Origin: Sphingobacterium faecium
GTDB lineage: Bacteria; Bacteroidota; Bacteroidia; Sphingobacteriales; Sphingobacteriaceae
Length of the DNA: 64,000 nucleotides
Assembly: GCF_003054045.1 (NCBI RefSeq)
Contig: NZ_QBKH01000001.1
Location: 124,001-188,000, forward strand
Direction: 5' to 3'
Shown here piece by piece: positions 1 to 9,464 of this stretch. Under the pieces are notes generated by a model, which was given only the letters and a program-made list of their open reading frames with translations, searched no databases and had not been told where the DNA came from. A program made the position numbers and the translations under genes. The number at the start of each line of letters is the position of its first letter. Positions within the stretch are counted from its first letter, which is position 1.

Positions 1-497
1 TCAATGCTGGATCAAAGGTTGTTTTTGCGGCCGCAGGTTCAAAGAAAAGATCGTTAAGTAAGGAGATCCCTGTGGGTTTAACCATCCCAAGACCATTTAA
101 CAATGTTAAAATAGCTTTGCCAGGGATTCTTGTAGTTGACGCAGCTGCATTTACATCTTATGAGCAGGAGGAAACTATTTTAAAAAATTGGTGTGATGCC
201 ATGAAAGATGAAGATTTTGCTGGAATTCAGATGATTGTTTTGGCTGATGATGCTGACTTTACTGCAGCAAATGAGAATAATTTTGTTTGGGTAACATTCA
301 CTAGGTCAAATCCTGCTTATGATATTTACGGGGTTAATAGTTTTACCAAATACAAACATTGGGGCTGTCACGGACCAATTATTATTGATGCTAGGCGTAA
401 ACCACATCATGCTCCAGATTTAGTTAAGGACCCTGCAGTAGAAAAAAGGGTTGATAATTTGGGGGCAAAAGGCGGCTCATTGTACGGGATCATATAA
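1..497 (+). CDS. UbiD-family decarboxylase, C-terminal part (5' end outside window)
   Basis: The reading frame is open to the left edge, so only about the last 165 residues are here. The visible start (NAGSKVVFAAAGSK, then KRSL and VGLTIPRPF) and the tail (YKHWGCHGPIIIDARRKPHH ending in GSLYGII) match the C-terminal region of UbiD-type prenylated-FMN decarboxylases. These remove the carboxylate of aromatic or alpha,beta-unsaturated acids; in ubiquinone or menaquinone makers one member acts on the polyprenylated aromatic intermediate. A GTG at 72 could be mistaken for a start, but conserved sequence continues upstream of it. The catalytic Glu and the prFMN-binding core are outside the window, so substrate cannot be judged. 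A quinone role is the default guess, not shown here. Confidence 0.85.
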   Translation, partial: NAGSKVVFAAAGSKKRSLSKEIPVGLTIPRPFNNVKIALPGILVVDAAAFTSYEQEETILKNWCDAMKDEDFAGIQMIVLADDADFTAANENNFVWVTFTRSNPAYDIYGVNSFTKYKHWGCHGPIIIDARRKPHHAPDLVKDPAVEKRVDNLGAKGGSLYGII

Positions 498-642
498 GAG
501 TTAAATAAAATCAGGTGACAGTTATATCATTACAGATCCTGATTTAATTAGATTAAAAGGAACGCTTCTAAATAGCTAGTAAATTGCAAAAAGTCATTTG
601 ATTATTCCTAGGTTTGTATAGGAAAATATTAATAAAATAGCT

Positions 643-867
643 ATGTCAAAGACAAAACTTACGATCAACAATAATGGTTCGGTAAAAATAGAAGGCGATT
701 TTGAAATCGTTGATAGAAATGGAGATACTTATGGTTTACAGGGTAGAACAGTGCTTTCTATCTGTCGTTGTGGATTATCCAAAAACAAACCATTTTGTGA
801 TGGTGCCCATAATGGACATTTTGAACATGAAGCTATTGCTTTTGACCTTCCTCCAAAAAAAGTATAA
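643..867 (+). CDS. CDGSH iron-sulfur domain protein
   Basis: A 74-residue soluble protein. It carries one CDGSH-type 2Fe-2S motif: Cys41, Cys43, Cys52 and His56 in CRC-x8-CDGAH, with Ala replacing the Ser of the name motif. The N-terminal half (TINNNGSVKIEGDFEIVDRN) is the usual beta-rich lead-in of the short bacterial versions. CDGSH proteins hold a redox-active, labile cluster coordinated by three Cys and one His and are linked to redox or iron handling; the partner of this one is unknown. The gene stands alone, with 145 bp to the upstream gene and a strong terminator downstream. The fold and cluster assignment are firm, the role is not. Confidence 0.9.
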   Translation: MSKTKLTINNNGSVKIEGDFEIVDRNGDTYGLQGRTVLSICRCGLSKNKPFCDGAHNGHFEHEAIAFDLPPKKV

Positions 868-908
868 AAGCACTTAGTAATCTTACAGATTAGGATTTTT
901 TTTTATCT

Positions 909-955
909 AAAACACCCATTTGTACTTCATTGATGCAAATGGGTGTTTTATTATC
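909..955 (+). terminator. Rho-independent terminator after the CDGSH gene
   Basis: A perfect 14-bp stem (909-922 with 936-949, core ACACCCATTTG / CAAATGGGTGT) encloses a 13-nt loop. The A-run on the left arm and T-run on the right make it potentially bidirectional. Confidence 0.85.
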
Positions 956-1275
956 TTTATATGTTTTAAGAGATTATCATCATTAACCTTTTGTCTTAAT
1001 GATAGTTATTTTTAAATCTTGTTGTATCGCCATGTATAATCGTTAAGTGAACGGTTATTTTATACTATTCCTCAACATTCACTTTAAAGTCTTCCGGAAT
1101 TACTCTTCTACAGATATGTGATCTTATATTTTTTATGGACATTATGCCATTTACGTATGCGTGTTGATTTGTCAAAAGTGTAGATTAAGACGTCCAATAC
1201 CATATTGATATGGTGTGCATTATTAATGGGTATGAAGTTAATATCTTATTAATATATGATAGAGCTATAATAGTG

Positions 1276-1348
1276 TAATTATAGAGGGTTGATAGAGGGT
1301 TTCTATAGGGTTTGTATAGGTAAAACTCTATATAACCTCTATTATAAC
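1276..1348. repeat. Degenerate short tandem repeats inside an imperfect inverted repeat
   Basis: Four successive units of about 11-13 bp related to ATAGAGGGTTT lie at 1281-1320. They are followed by a roughly complementary arm (about 1323-1348, containing ACTCTATATAACCTCTATTA), so the whole stretch could fold into a long imperfect hairpin. No gene overlaps it convincingly and its function is unknown. Confidence 0.45.
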
Positions 1349-1744
1349 ATAAGAATAACTAGATAAATACTGGATTTGATTATCATTTGTTCCCCATATG
1401 ATAATAACTTATCAAGGGATAGCATTATAGCCATATTTATTGGCTCAAAAAGTCCATACTTTGTCAGAAATGATAGTAGGAGAATACCGTCTAAATTTTT
1501 TGTTACGATCTGGAATTGATATTTATCGTTCGGAATAAAAAATGAAAAGATATTGAACAAAATACCTTAGTCGAAAGATGAAGATTGTTGCGGAGCGTTA
1601 GGGATTATTACATGATTTCGGAAAGGGGCAGGCTAAATCATAAACTAAAGCTATCCGCTTTGCTTATTTCTTTTGCTGTGAATATTTTGTTGTTTGATCA
1701 AGTTCAGGAGGAAACATGTTTCTTTATTTCGAATAAAGTTTGAA

Positions 1745-1781
1745 ATATGCTCATATTCCATCAGGGAGAATATGAGCATAT
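1745..1781 (-). terminator. Terminator of the secreted esterase gene
   Basis: A perfect 14-bp stem (ATATGCTCATATTC at 1745-1758 with its complement at 1768-1781) and a 9-nt loop lie 17 bp beyond the stop codon of the minus-strand esterase. Confidence 0.7.
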
Positions 1782-1797
1782 CTCCATTATGATGATG

Positions 1798-3459
<1,662 letters not shown>

Positions 3460-3486
3460 AAAAGCCCAAATTGCTTTGGGCTTTAT
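3460..3486. terminator. Bidirectional hairpin next to tRNA-Ser
   Basis: An 11-bp stem (AAAAGCCCAAA, 3460-3470, with 3476-3486) and a short loop lie 6 bp past the 3' end of the minus-strand tRNA-Ser gene. On the + strand the same hairpin ends in a run of T. Confidence 0.65.
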
Positions 3487-3491
3487 TTTTT

Positions 3492-3579
3492 TGGCGGAGA
3501 GCGAGGGATTCGAACCCCCGGACCTATGACAGTCAACAGTTTTCAAGACTGCCGCATTCGACCACTCTGCCAGCTCTCC
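3492..3579 (-). tRNA. tRNA-Ser, anticodon UGA
   Basis: The reverse complement folds as a class II tRNA. It has acceptor GGAGAGC / GCTCTCC, a D-arm with GTGGTCGAA, anticodon loop CTTGAAA (UGA), a long variable arm, a T-arm with GGTTCGAATCC, discriminator G, and an encoded CCA. The long variable arm and anticodon identify serine. Confidence 0.95.
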
Positions 3580-3725
3580 GCGACAAAAGTACAAATTTTA
3601 AGGTTGCAACCAAATTTATTTTTGTATTTATATGCCTTTTAATCCCATTTCCATTGTATCTTATTGTTTTTTAGTTACTTTAATTTTGATTTTTTTCTTT
3701 AAATCTTTATCCTTAGTTTGCAATC

Positions 3726-4190
3726 ATGGAGAAGGATTATACTTTATTACGATCATCACTAATGGAATCATGTAAAATGCATGTTGAAGATCGGATTGCA
3801 AATTTGGAATTAGCTTTGAAATCGGCTCATGAAGCAAGTACTGATGATACAAAAAGTAGTGCAGGAGATAAATATGAGACCACACGCGAGATGATGCAAC
3901 AGGACATTGCACGATGTCAGATGCAACTTGCTGAGGCAAAAAAGGATGAGTTAATTTTAAATAATCTTGTTGAACCAAATCATACTGATTATGTTCAAAA
4001 TGGAAGTGTTGTTAAGACAAATTTGGGTATTTATTTTATTGCAATTAGTATTGGCGTTGTAAAAATCGATGAGGAGAAGGTATTTGTTATCTCAAATCAA
4101 TCTCCTATTGGAAAGTTGTTATTACGAAAGAAGGTCGGAGAGTCATTTATCTTTAATCATGTAGAACAACATCTACTTTCTATAAATTAG
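3726..4190 (+). CDS. GreA/GreB-like transcription factor
   Basis: 154 residues with the two-part layout of Gre factors. The N-terminal half (about 1-80) is helical and coiled-coil-like, with an acidic hairpin tip (STDDTKSSAGDKYETTREMM). The C-terminal FKBP-like domain ends in the family motif SNQSPIGKLLLRKKVGESF. Gre factors enter the RNA polymerase secondary channel and stimulate transcript cleavage in backtracked complexes, using acidic residues at the coiled-coil tip. The tip differs from the canonical GD-x-SENAEY of GreA but stays acidic, so activity is plausible yet unproven; it could be a channel-binding regulator without cleavage activity. Bacteroidota proteins of this kind are often labelled 3-oxoacyl-ACP synthase in databases, which the sequence does not support. 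Confidence 0.75.
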   Translation: MEKDYTLLRSSLMESCKMHVEDRIANLELALKSAHEASTDDTKSSAGDKYETTREMMQQDIARCQMQLAEAKKDELILNNLVEPNHTDYVQNGSVVKTNLGIYFIAISIGVVKIDEEKVFVISNQSPIGKLLLRKKVGESFIFNHVEQHLLSIN

Positions 4191-4284
4191 TATTTAAATC
4201 GAAACCATTTACTCTTTTAATTGTTAACTTTAAGTGTCTATATAGGATAATTTAGGCTTTTAAAAATAATAAAAATGTGTGATT

Positions 4285-4779
4285 ATGAAGTTAAAAAGAG
4301 TATTCCCAATGTTAATGATGGCGGGCACTTTAGTTGCTGCAATGCCTTCTTGTAAATCTAAAGTTTCTGATGCTGATTTGAAAGCAAAAGTAGAAACAGT
4401 GATTACTAGTCATCAAGGTATCACAACTTCGGTTAAAGATGGAGTTGTTACCCTGGAAGGTTTCGCTTCTTCAGAAGCTGAAAAAGCACAGATCGAGACC
4501 GATGTTAAAGCAGCTGATAAATCAATCAAATCTGTTGTTAATAATATTATAGTACAAGTTACTGCTCCAGCAGCAATATCTGTTAATACTGTTGATGAAT
4601 CGTTAGCAAAAGGTATTGTTGATGCAACGAAAGACTTTCCTACTGTACAAGCTACTGTGAAAGATGGTATCATTACCGTGACAGGAACTATTGAAAAAGC
4701 TAAATTAGTAACATTAAAACAAGCTTTGGACAATTTACATCCTAAGAAAGTAGATCTGAGTGCAGTTGTTACTAAATAA
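4285..4779 (+). CDS. Lipoprotein with two BON domains
   Basis: 164 residues from the ATG at 4285; a GTG two codons earlier is less likely. The N-terminus (MKLKRVFPMLMMAG, then AAMPSC) looks like a lipoprotein signal with Cys at about residue 25. Two BON domains follow, about 30-90 (VETVITSHQGITTSVKDGVV, then LEGFASS) and about 95-162 (IVDATKDFPTVQATVKDGII, then TVTGTI). BON domains bind phospholipid or other envelope components in osmotic-stress proteins such as OsmY. Only 20 bp separate it from the BON-SH3 gene downstream, so the two are probably cotranscribed. An envelope-maintenance role is inferred. Confidence 0.85.
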   Translation: MKLKRVFPMLMMAGTLVAAMPSCKSKVSDADLKAKVETVITSHQGITTSVKDGVVTLEGFASSEAEKAQIETDVKAADKSIKSVVNNIIVQVTAPAAISVNTVDESLAKGIVDATKDFPTVQATVKDGIITVTGTIEKAKLVTLKQALDNLHPKKVDLSAVVTK

Positions 4780-4799
4780 TTATTTCAAAATCGAATATC

Positions 4800-5219
4800 A
4801 TGGCTTTACAAGAAAAATATAAAGTATTATTAGATACTGCAAGATCATTAGGCACTAAGGATTTAAATTTTGCCGAACAAGACGGTGTTCTCCAAATTAG
4901 GGGAACAGCACCATCTGCTGATGTGAAAAATAAATTATGGGAGGTATATGGAAATATAGATCCTAATTTTGCATCTGGAGATGTCGTTATGGATGTCGAT
5001 GTCACTACGGAAGTTCCAGGCAGCCAAGTAAAGGTTATTACGGATAGTTCAAATTTGAATATTCGTAAAGGGCCAGGTACAGATCAACCAATTGTAGGAA
5101 AAGCGGCTAAAGACGAAATTATAACGTTGATTAGTAAAGCTAATGATCAGTGGTGGTTGGTTCGTACTAAGGATAACGAAGAAGGATATTGTTACGCGCA
5201 ATATTTGCAAACTGTTTAA
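4800..5219 (+). CDS. BON-like plus bacterial SH3 domain protein
   Basis: 139 residues without a recognisable signal peptide (MALQEKYKVLLDTARSLG). Residues 1-65 resemble a BON domain (NFAEQDGVLQIRGTAPSADV). Residues 72-137 form an SH3_3 domain (VKVITDSSNLNIRKGPGTDQ, then WWLVRTKDNEEGYCYAQYL). In E. coli the cytoplasmic K+-binding protein Kbp joins BON to LysM; here SH3 replaces LysM, so a similar cytoplasmic sensor role is possible but is only an analogy. It follows the two-BON lipoprotein by 20 bp and ends at a strong terminator. If a signal were present the SH3 domain would suggest peptidoglycan binding; none is visible. Confidence 0.8.
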   Translation: MALQEKYKVLLDTARSLGTKDLNFAEQDGVLQIRGTAPSADVKNKLWEVYGNIDPNFASGDVVMDVDVTTEVPGSQVKVITDSSNLNIRKGPGTDQPIVGKAAKDEIITLISKANDQWWLVRTKDNEEGYCYAQYLQTV

Positions 5220-5238
5220 GTTTATTTTTACATTCAGC

Positions 5239-5280
5239 AAAGCCTAAAATAATTCTATTTTAGGCTTTGTTATTTTTTTT
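5239..5280 (+). terminator. Terminator of the BON operon
   Basis: A perfect 12-bp stem (AAAGCCTAAAAT, 5239-5250, with 5257-5268), 6-nt loop, then a T-rich tail. Confidence 0.9.
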
Positions 5281-5388
5281 CAATGGTTGTAGTGAGACGT
5301 TGACAATAATTGCGCTTGTCTTAACTAATTATAATATCATTTGAAACATTGTTATCTTTGACTTTTTAAGCAATTTCTTAATCATATT

Positions 5389-6837
5389 ATGCGAAATTTA
5401 GGGCTTGTATATTTTTTGTTTATACTATTATTTACTTCTTGTCAAACTAAGGCTCCTACTTATGGAGATATTTTAGCGACATCATTAGATCAAAAGCTAT
5501 TTAAAGATTTTGATAGTACAGCCTATTTCAATACTATTCAAAATGAATTGAAAAATGAAAATTCCCATTTATTTAATCCTAAATGGATGAGTGAAATAGC
5601 CGACTCATCTCGGGGTTTTACATGGATTCAGAATCAATTAGTTAGTGGTGGTACAGATACATTACTGCATTATTTGGAAAAATCAGGTGAACATGGCATT
5701 AATCCATCAATTTTTCATACAGAAGAAATTCGCAATGCACTTAATCGTCTTCAAAGTAAGGAAATTAAAGATATAAATGAAGCCTATACGATATTGGCTA
5801 AAATAGAACTTCTTTCTTCTGATGCCTTAGTTGCCTATGTCAATATACTCGAAAATGGACTTATAAATCCGAAGAAACTCTATGGAAGATATTTTGTCGG
5901 GCATAACCGTTATACATTAAAAAAAGCAAAACAGTTATTAGACAGTACATTAAATGTCTCTCATATTGCTCAGGAAGCCCAACCTAAAAATGCTTTCTAT
6001 AAAAAGTTTCAACAACTACTGATAGCTGGTAATTTGAGTAAGGAAGATCGTAATCACGTCCTCATGAGTATGGAACGTTTACGTTGGATGGGAAAAGATT
6101 TTCCAGATAAATATGTATTCGTCAATATTCCCGAAATGAAATTGCGCATGATTGATGAAGGTGCTGTACAGCAAATAATGAATGTTTGCGTGGGAGAAAC
6201 TGAAAATAAAGCCTTCGCTAAAACAGGACAAAATCATGAAACACCGATGATGAGTGGCGTATTAGATCGAATGCAGGTAAATCCGGTATGGAATATTCCT
6301 AAAAGTATTGTAAAAAAGGAATTACTAAATAGTGTGCGGGCTAATCCAGGATATTTGGAAAGTCGAAATATGGTTGTTTACAATTTAAAAGGACAAATTG
6401 TAGATCCATATACAATCAACTGGCAAGCCGACTCAGTAGAGAATTTTAAATTCAAACAAAATCCGGGTTTTGATAATTCATTGGGAAACATCAAGTTTAT
6501 CTTTGCAAATCCTTATGCAATCTACTTACATGATACCCCCGCTAAACAAAAATTTAAAGTCAGTAACCGTGCACTGAGCCATGGTTGTGTTCGTGTAGAA
6601 GATCCCGCTAGTTTAGCTTCTTTTTTAGTTAATAATGAAAAGGAAGCAGCTAAAATTGCTACTGAAATAAAAGATTCAGTTAATAATTCCCGATGGGTTA
6701 AAATGAAAGTAGGTGTTCCTGTTTATTTGTCTTATTATACAACCTGGTTAGATAAAAATAATAAAATTGAACAGTTTCCGGATATTTATGGTTATGATGA
6801 TAGATTGAGAATAGCTATGAAAAAATATCTGAATTAA
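5389..6837 (+). CDS. L,D-transpeptidase (YcbB/LdtD type), lipoprotein
   Basis: 482 residues. The start MRNLGLVYFLFILLFTSC gives a lipobox with Cys at about residue 19, so the enzyme should be membrane-anchored in the periplasm. A long helical scaffold domain (about 40-220) precedes the YkuD catalytic domain (about 235-430). There RWMGKDFPDKYVFVNIPE starts the domain and SHGCVRVED contains the catalytic Cys400 and its His. A substrate-capping loop lies between (MNVCVGETENKAFAKTGQN, MQVNPVWNIPKSI). The family forms 3-3 crosslinks in peptidoglycan, or attaches proteins, from tetrapeptide donors. Single gene with its own upstream region (TATCTTTG at 5353 could be a -7 box) and a bidirectional terminator. 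Confidence 0.92.
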   Translation: MRNLGLVYFLFILLFTSCQTKAPTYGDILATSLDQKLFKDFDSTAYFNTIQNELKNENSHLFNPKWMSEIADSSRGFTWIQNQLVSGGTDTLLHYLEKSGEHGINPSIFHTEEIRNALNRLQSKEIKDINEAYTILAKIELLSSDALVAYVNILENGLINPKKLYGRYFVGHNRYTLKKAKQLLDSTLNVSHIAQEAQPKNAFYKKFQQLLIAGNLSKEDRNHVLMSMERLRWMGKDFPDKYVFVNIPEMKLRMIDEGAVQQIMNVCVGETENKAFAKTGQNHETPMMSGVLDRMQVNPVWNIPKSIVKKELLNSVRANPGYLESRNMVVYNLKGQIVDPYTINWQADSVENFKFKQNPGFDNSLGNIKFIFANPYAIYLHDTPAKQKFKVSNRALSHGCVRVEDPASLASFLVNNEKEAAKIATEIKDSVNNSRWVKMKVGVPVYLSYYTTWLDKNNKIEQFPDIYGYDDRLRIAMKKYLN

Positions 6838-6852
6838 AGTTCAAAATAAAAA

Positions 6853-6897
6853 TTAAAGTCCCTTTTCTTTAATAAGCGAAGGGACTTTAATTTTATT
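6853..6897. terminator. Bidirectional terminator between the LdT gene and the lysine-rich small gene
   Basis: A 12-bp perfect stem (TTAAAGTCCCTT, 6853-6864, with 6879-6890) flanked by A/T runs. It ends 2 bp before the stop codon of the convergent small gene, so it can serve both genes. Confidence 0.85.
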
Positions 6898-7006
6898 CAG
6901 ATTTGCTTTTACTAGCTTTTTTTGTTTTCTTTTCAGCTCGTTTTTCTTTTAGCGTCTTTTCAGCTTTCTTTTTATCATTCTTTACTGCATTTTGTTCTTT
7001 TGCCAT
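6893..7006 (-). CDS. Small lysine-rich basic protein, 37 residues
   Basis: A short minus-strand gene encoding 37 residues, starting MAKEQNAVKNDKKKAEKTLK and ending in ASKSKSE, with about 16 Lys or Arg and 7 acidic residues. It should be a charged helix or disordered, without a membrane segment. I believe similar tiny basic proteins occur widely in Sphingobacteriaceae, but I cannot check this here. The biased composition over the whole frame, the ATG start, and the terminator shared back to back with the L,D-transpeptidase gene support it as a real gene. Function unknown; nucleic-acid or ribosome association would fit the charge but is a guess. Confidence 0.65.
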   Translation of the reverse strand: MAKEQNAVKNDKKKAEKTLKEKRAEKKTKKASKSKSE

Positions 7007-7221
7007 AACAGTTATGTTTAAGTGAATAATAACATTTCTTACTAAAGCTACTGATAATAAATAAGATTATGCCCATATTTGCATATTTTTAATTATATAA
7101 TAAGACTTTTATTTTTTATTGAAAATAAATAATATACTGAATACTTCTTATTGGAATATTTAGATTAAACTTTAATCCACTGTCTGAGTCATATTTAGTG
7201 GATTTTTATAATTTTGAACAA

Positions 7222-7596
7222 ATGAAGAAACAATTTCTAGGTAAAGCATTGGCTTTATTTGAAGGATTTAGAAAACATAAAATTACGACGGCGGATTTAG
7301 AGGCTGCTGAGCTAAAAGCAAAAAATTTAGATGTTCGAAAAGAGGATTTTCAAATTTTAATTGCTATGTGTAAAGATACATTTTCAGGTAAATATAAAAT
7401 GAATAAGTGGAACTTATCTGTGATAGTTGCTACAATTGTATATGTAATATCACCATTAGATGCCATTCCAGATGTAATTCCTGTTTTGGGATGGGTAGAT
7501 GATATCACTATTATTGGGTATGCTGTTGCCAAACTATCGGAAGAAATATTACAATATAAGTTGTTTAGAAAACAAGCGTTAGTGAATCAATCATAA
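7222..7596 (+). CDS. DUF1232 (YkvA-like) membrane protein
   Basis: 124 residues from the ATG at 7222; an in-frame GTG at 7198 would add eight residues. The DUF1232 signature SPLDAIPDVIPVLGWVDD sits at about residue 80 of the protein and is preceded by a hydrophobic segment (LSVIVATIVYVI). A second, amphipathic hydrophobic stretch (ITIIGYAVAKL) follows. The family (YkvA in Bacillus) is a small membrane-associated protein of unknown biochemical role. It is a single gene with a terminator directly downstream, and the neighbours give no hint. Confidence 0.85.
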   Translation: MKKQFLGKALALFEGFRKHKITTADLEAAELKAKNLDVRKEDFQILIAMCKDTFSGKYKMNKWNLSVIVATIVYVISPLDAIPDVIPVLGWVDDITIIGYAVAKLSEEILQYKLFRKQALVNQS

Positions 7597-7618
7597 TACT
7601 TAAATTTACTGTTTTTAA

Positions 7619-7656
7619 GAAGCCCTTGTTAAGATAATTTTCAAGGGCTTCGTTTT
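7619..7656 (+). terminator. Terminator after the DUF1232 gene
   Basis: A perfect 10-bp stem (GAAGCCCTTG, 7619-7628, with 7642-7651), 13-nt loop, T-rich tail. Confidence 0.8.
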
Positions 7657-7804
7657 GACTTATGGATTCTAATTTATTTTAGCATTATTTAACTTTATTT
7701 TTTTGTTTTAATTTAGCTTTTGAAATTATTTTAATTTTATTTGCAATCACAAGTTGTTCTTTTTCAGTGTTTTAAACCTGTGTAATTTAAACAATAAGCT
7801 AAAT

Positions 7805-7841
7805 TTTGTTTGTATCTATCTATTAAATTTAGCTAGATTTG
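7805..7841 (+). promoter_or_regulatory. Likely Bacteroidota-type promoter of pckA
   Basis: TTTGTTTG (7805-7812), then 21 bp, then TAGATTTG (7834-7841). This fits the Bacteroidota -33 TTTG / -7 TAnnTTTG consensus. The start codon of pckA lies 23 bp further on, giving a short leader. Confidence 0.6.
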
Positions 7842-7863
7842 GACAATATTTTAAAACAAAAGT

Positions 7864-9432
7864 ATGACTTTATCAAAGATTAAACAGTTAGCTACTTTAG
7901 GAATCCACCAACCTAAAGAAGTATTTTGTCAGTTGGATAGAACCGCCCTTATTGCGCATGCTATCCAAAATGGAGAAGCTTCTCTTGCCGAAAATGGAGC
8001 TTTGAATATTTTGACTGGAAAATTTACAGGTAGATCGCCAAAAGATCGATATATCGTACAAGATGAAATCACTGAAAGTAGAGTTTTTTGGAATGAAGTT
8101 AACCAAGCAATTACTCAACAAATCTTTAATAGATTATATGATTTAACTACCAACTACCTATCGGCTAAAGAACTTTTCGTAAGAGACTGCCAAGTTGTAT
8201 CGAGTGATGATTTAGCAAAACACATTCTGGTTGTATCGACAAAAGCAACTCAGGATCTTTTTGCTTCTAATATGTTTATTTCAAACCCTGTTATTGAAAA
8301 TACGGAAGTAGATTGGACGGTGCTAGTAGCTTCTGATCTTCAAGTTTCAAATTATCAGAAATTGGGACTTCATGCTGCTAATTGTGTAGCTATTGATTTT
8401 ACACGTCACGTTGTTCTAGTTATTGGTACGGGGTATACTGGAGAGATTAAAAAAAGTATTTTTTCAATTCTCAATTTTGTTTTACCAGTTGAAGATGGGG
8501 TTTTATCTATGCATTGTTCTGCTAATGTAGGGAAAGAAGGCGATACCGCATTATTTTTTGGATTAAGTGGTACGGGAAAGACAACATTATCTGCAGATGT
8601 CAACCGCTATTTGGTAGGGGATGACGAACACGGTTGGTCAGATCATGGTGTGTTTAATTTCGAAGGAGGTTGTTACGCAAAATGCCTAGGATTAGATCCT
8701 AAACATGAACCAGAAATTTGTGGAGCCATTAGGTCAGGCTCACTATTGGAAAATATTAAATTTCATGAAGGTACGACTATACCTAATTTTCAAGATGCTA
8801 GTATAACCGAAAATATGCGCGTTTCATACCCATTGTCCTATGTTTCTTCTTACAGAGATGTTAAATTGGTTGATGCTCCTCATAATATTTTCTTTTTGTC
8901 AGCGGATGCATTTGGTGTATTACCTCCCATCTCAAAGTTGACGGTTGAACAAGCGATGTATTATTTTATTAATGGTTATACTGCTAAGGTTGCTGGTACG
9001 GAAATGGGTGTTTCAAAGCCTACAGCGACATTCTCAGCTTGTTTTGGACAAGCATTTATGCCTTTGCACCCCATGGAGTATGCCGAACTATTGCGAGATC
9101 GGTTAAAAAAGAATCCTGATACAAAAGTATGGTTAGTGAATACAGGTTGGATAGGAGGTCCTTATGGTGTTGGTCGTAGAATCAAATTATCTTATACACG
9201 TAGTTTAATCCAAGCAGCCTTGTCGGGAGAACTAGAAGAATATCCAATGGAGTTGCATCCCATATTTGGTTTAAAATATCCAACATTTTGTCAAGAAGTA
9301 CCACAACAGGTTTTAGGTGCTAAACAATTGTGGAACAATGATGAAGCTTATGACGAGCAGGCTAAGGCGCTTAAATTACTTTTTGAAAATAATTTTAAAA
9401 AGTATCAAGACACCTACTTTACAACCGTTTAA
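7864..9432 (+). CDS. pckA: Phosphoenolpyruvate carboxykinase (ATP)
   Basis: 522 residues, near the usual length of about 530. The enzyme converts oxaloacetate + ATP to PEP, ADP and CO2, the first committed step of gluconeogenesis, in the cytosol. Visible signatures: LTGKFTGRSPKDRYIV near the N-terminus (oxaloacetate binding), MHCSANVG, the kinase-type P-loop GLSGTGKTTLSAD (Gly233 onward), the metal-binding LVGDDEHGW, and the adenine-region NTGWIGGPYGVGRRIKLSYT. This P-loop places it in the ATP-dependent class rather than the GTP-dependent one. fbp follows after 32 bp, so the two irreversible steps of gluconeogenesis are probably coexpressed. Confidence 0.97.
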   Translation: MTLSKIKQLATLGIHQPKEVFCQLDRTALIAHAIQNGEASLAENGALNILTGKFTGRSPKDRYIVQDEITESRVFWNEVNQAITQQIFNRLYDLTTNYLSAKELFVRDCQVVSSDDLAKHILVVSTKATQDLFASNMFISNPVIENTEVDWTVLVASDLQVSNYQKLGLHAANCVAIDFTRHVVLVIGTGYTGEIKKSIFSILNFVLPVEDGVLSMHCSANVGKEGDTALFFGLSGTGKTTLSADVNRYLVGDDEHGWSDHGVFNFEGGCYAKCLGLDPKHEPEICGAIRSGSLLENIKFHEGTTIPNFQDASITENMRVSYPLSYVSSYRDVKLVDAPHNIFFLSADAFGVLPPISKLTVEQAMYYFINGYTAKVAGTEMGVSKPTATFSACFGQAFMPLHPMEYAELLRDRLKKNPDTKVWLVNTGWIGGPYGVGRRIKLSYTRSLIQAALSGELEEYPMELHPIFGLKYPTFCQEVPQQVLGAKQLWNNDEAYDEQAKALKLLFENNFKKYQDTYFTTV

Positions 9433-9464
9433 TATATAAGCTATTTTAAATCAATAATTGATAT

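Larger units (their letters stand above)
956..1797. other. Gene-poor interval, about 840 bp
   Basis: I find no convincing gene here. On the minus strand a 25-codon frame at about 1066-1143 (ending in RRVIPEDFKVNVEE) and a 72-codon frame at 1342-1560 are open, but neither resembles a family I know and both sit in AT-rich DNA. The stretch contains the AGGGTT repeats described separately and a terminator for the esterase gene at its right end. It may be decayed coding DNA. Confidence 0.5.

Noticed and set aside
1281..1320. Possible CRISPR-like array
   Set aside because: Units are about 12 bp, degenerate and contiguous, without spacers or cas genes.
1342..1560. 72-codon minus-strand frame in the gene-poor interval
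   Set aside because: Hydrophobic low-complexity translation from AT-rich DNA, no family motif, no neighbours; overlaps the degenerate repeats.
3471..3674. 67-codon + strand frame over tRNA-Ser
   Set aside because: It crosses the whole tRNA gene and its hairpin, and the translation has no motif.
3726..4190. 3-oxoacyl-ACP synthase
   Set aside because: 154 residues with no thiolase active-site Cys-His-His/Asn; the sequence is Gre-like.
4413..4733. 106-codon antisense frame in the BON lipoprotein gene
   Set aside because: Mirror of the real gene; third-position composition favours the + frame with its two BON domains.
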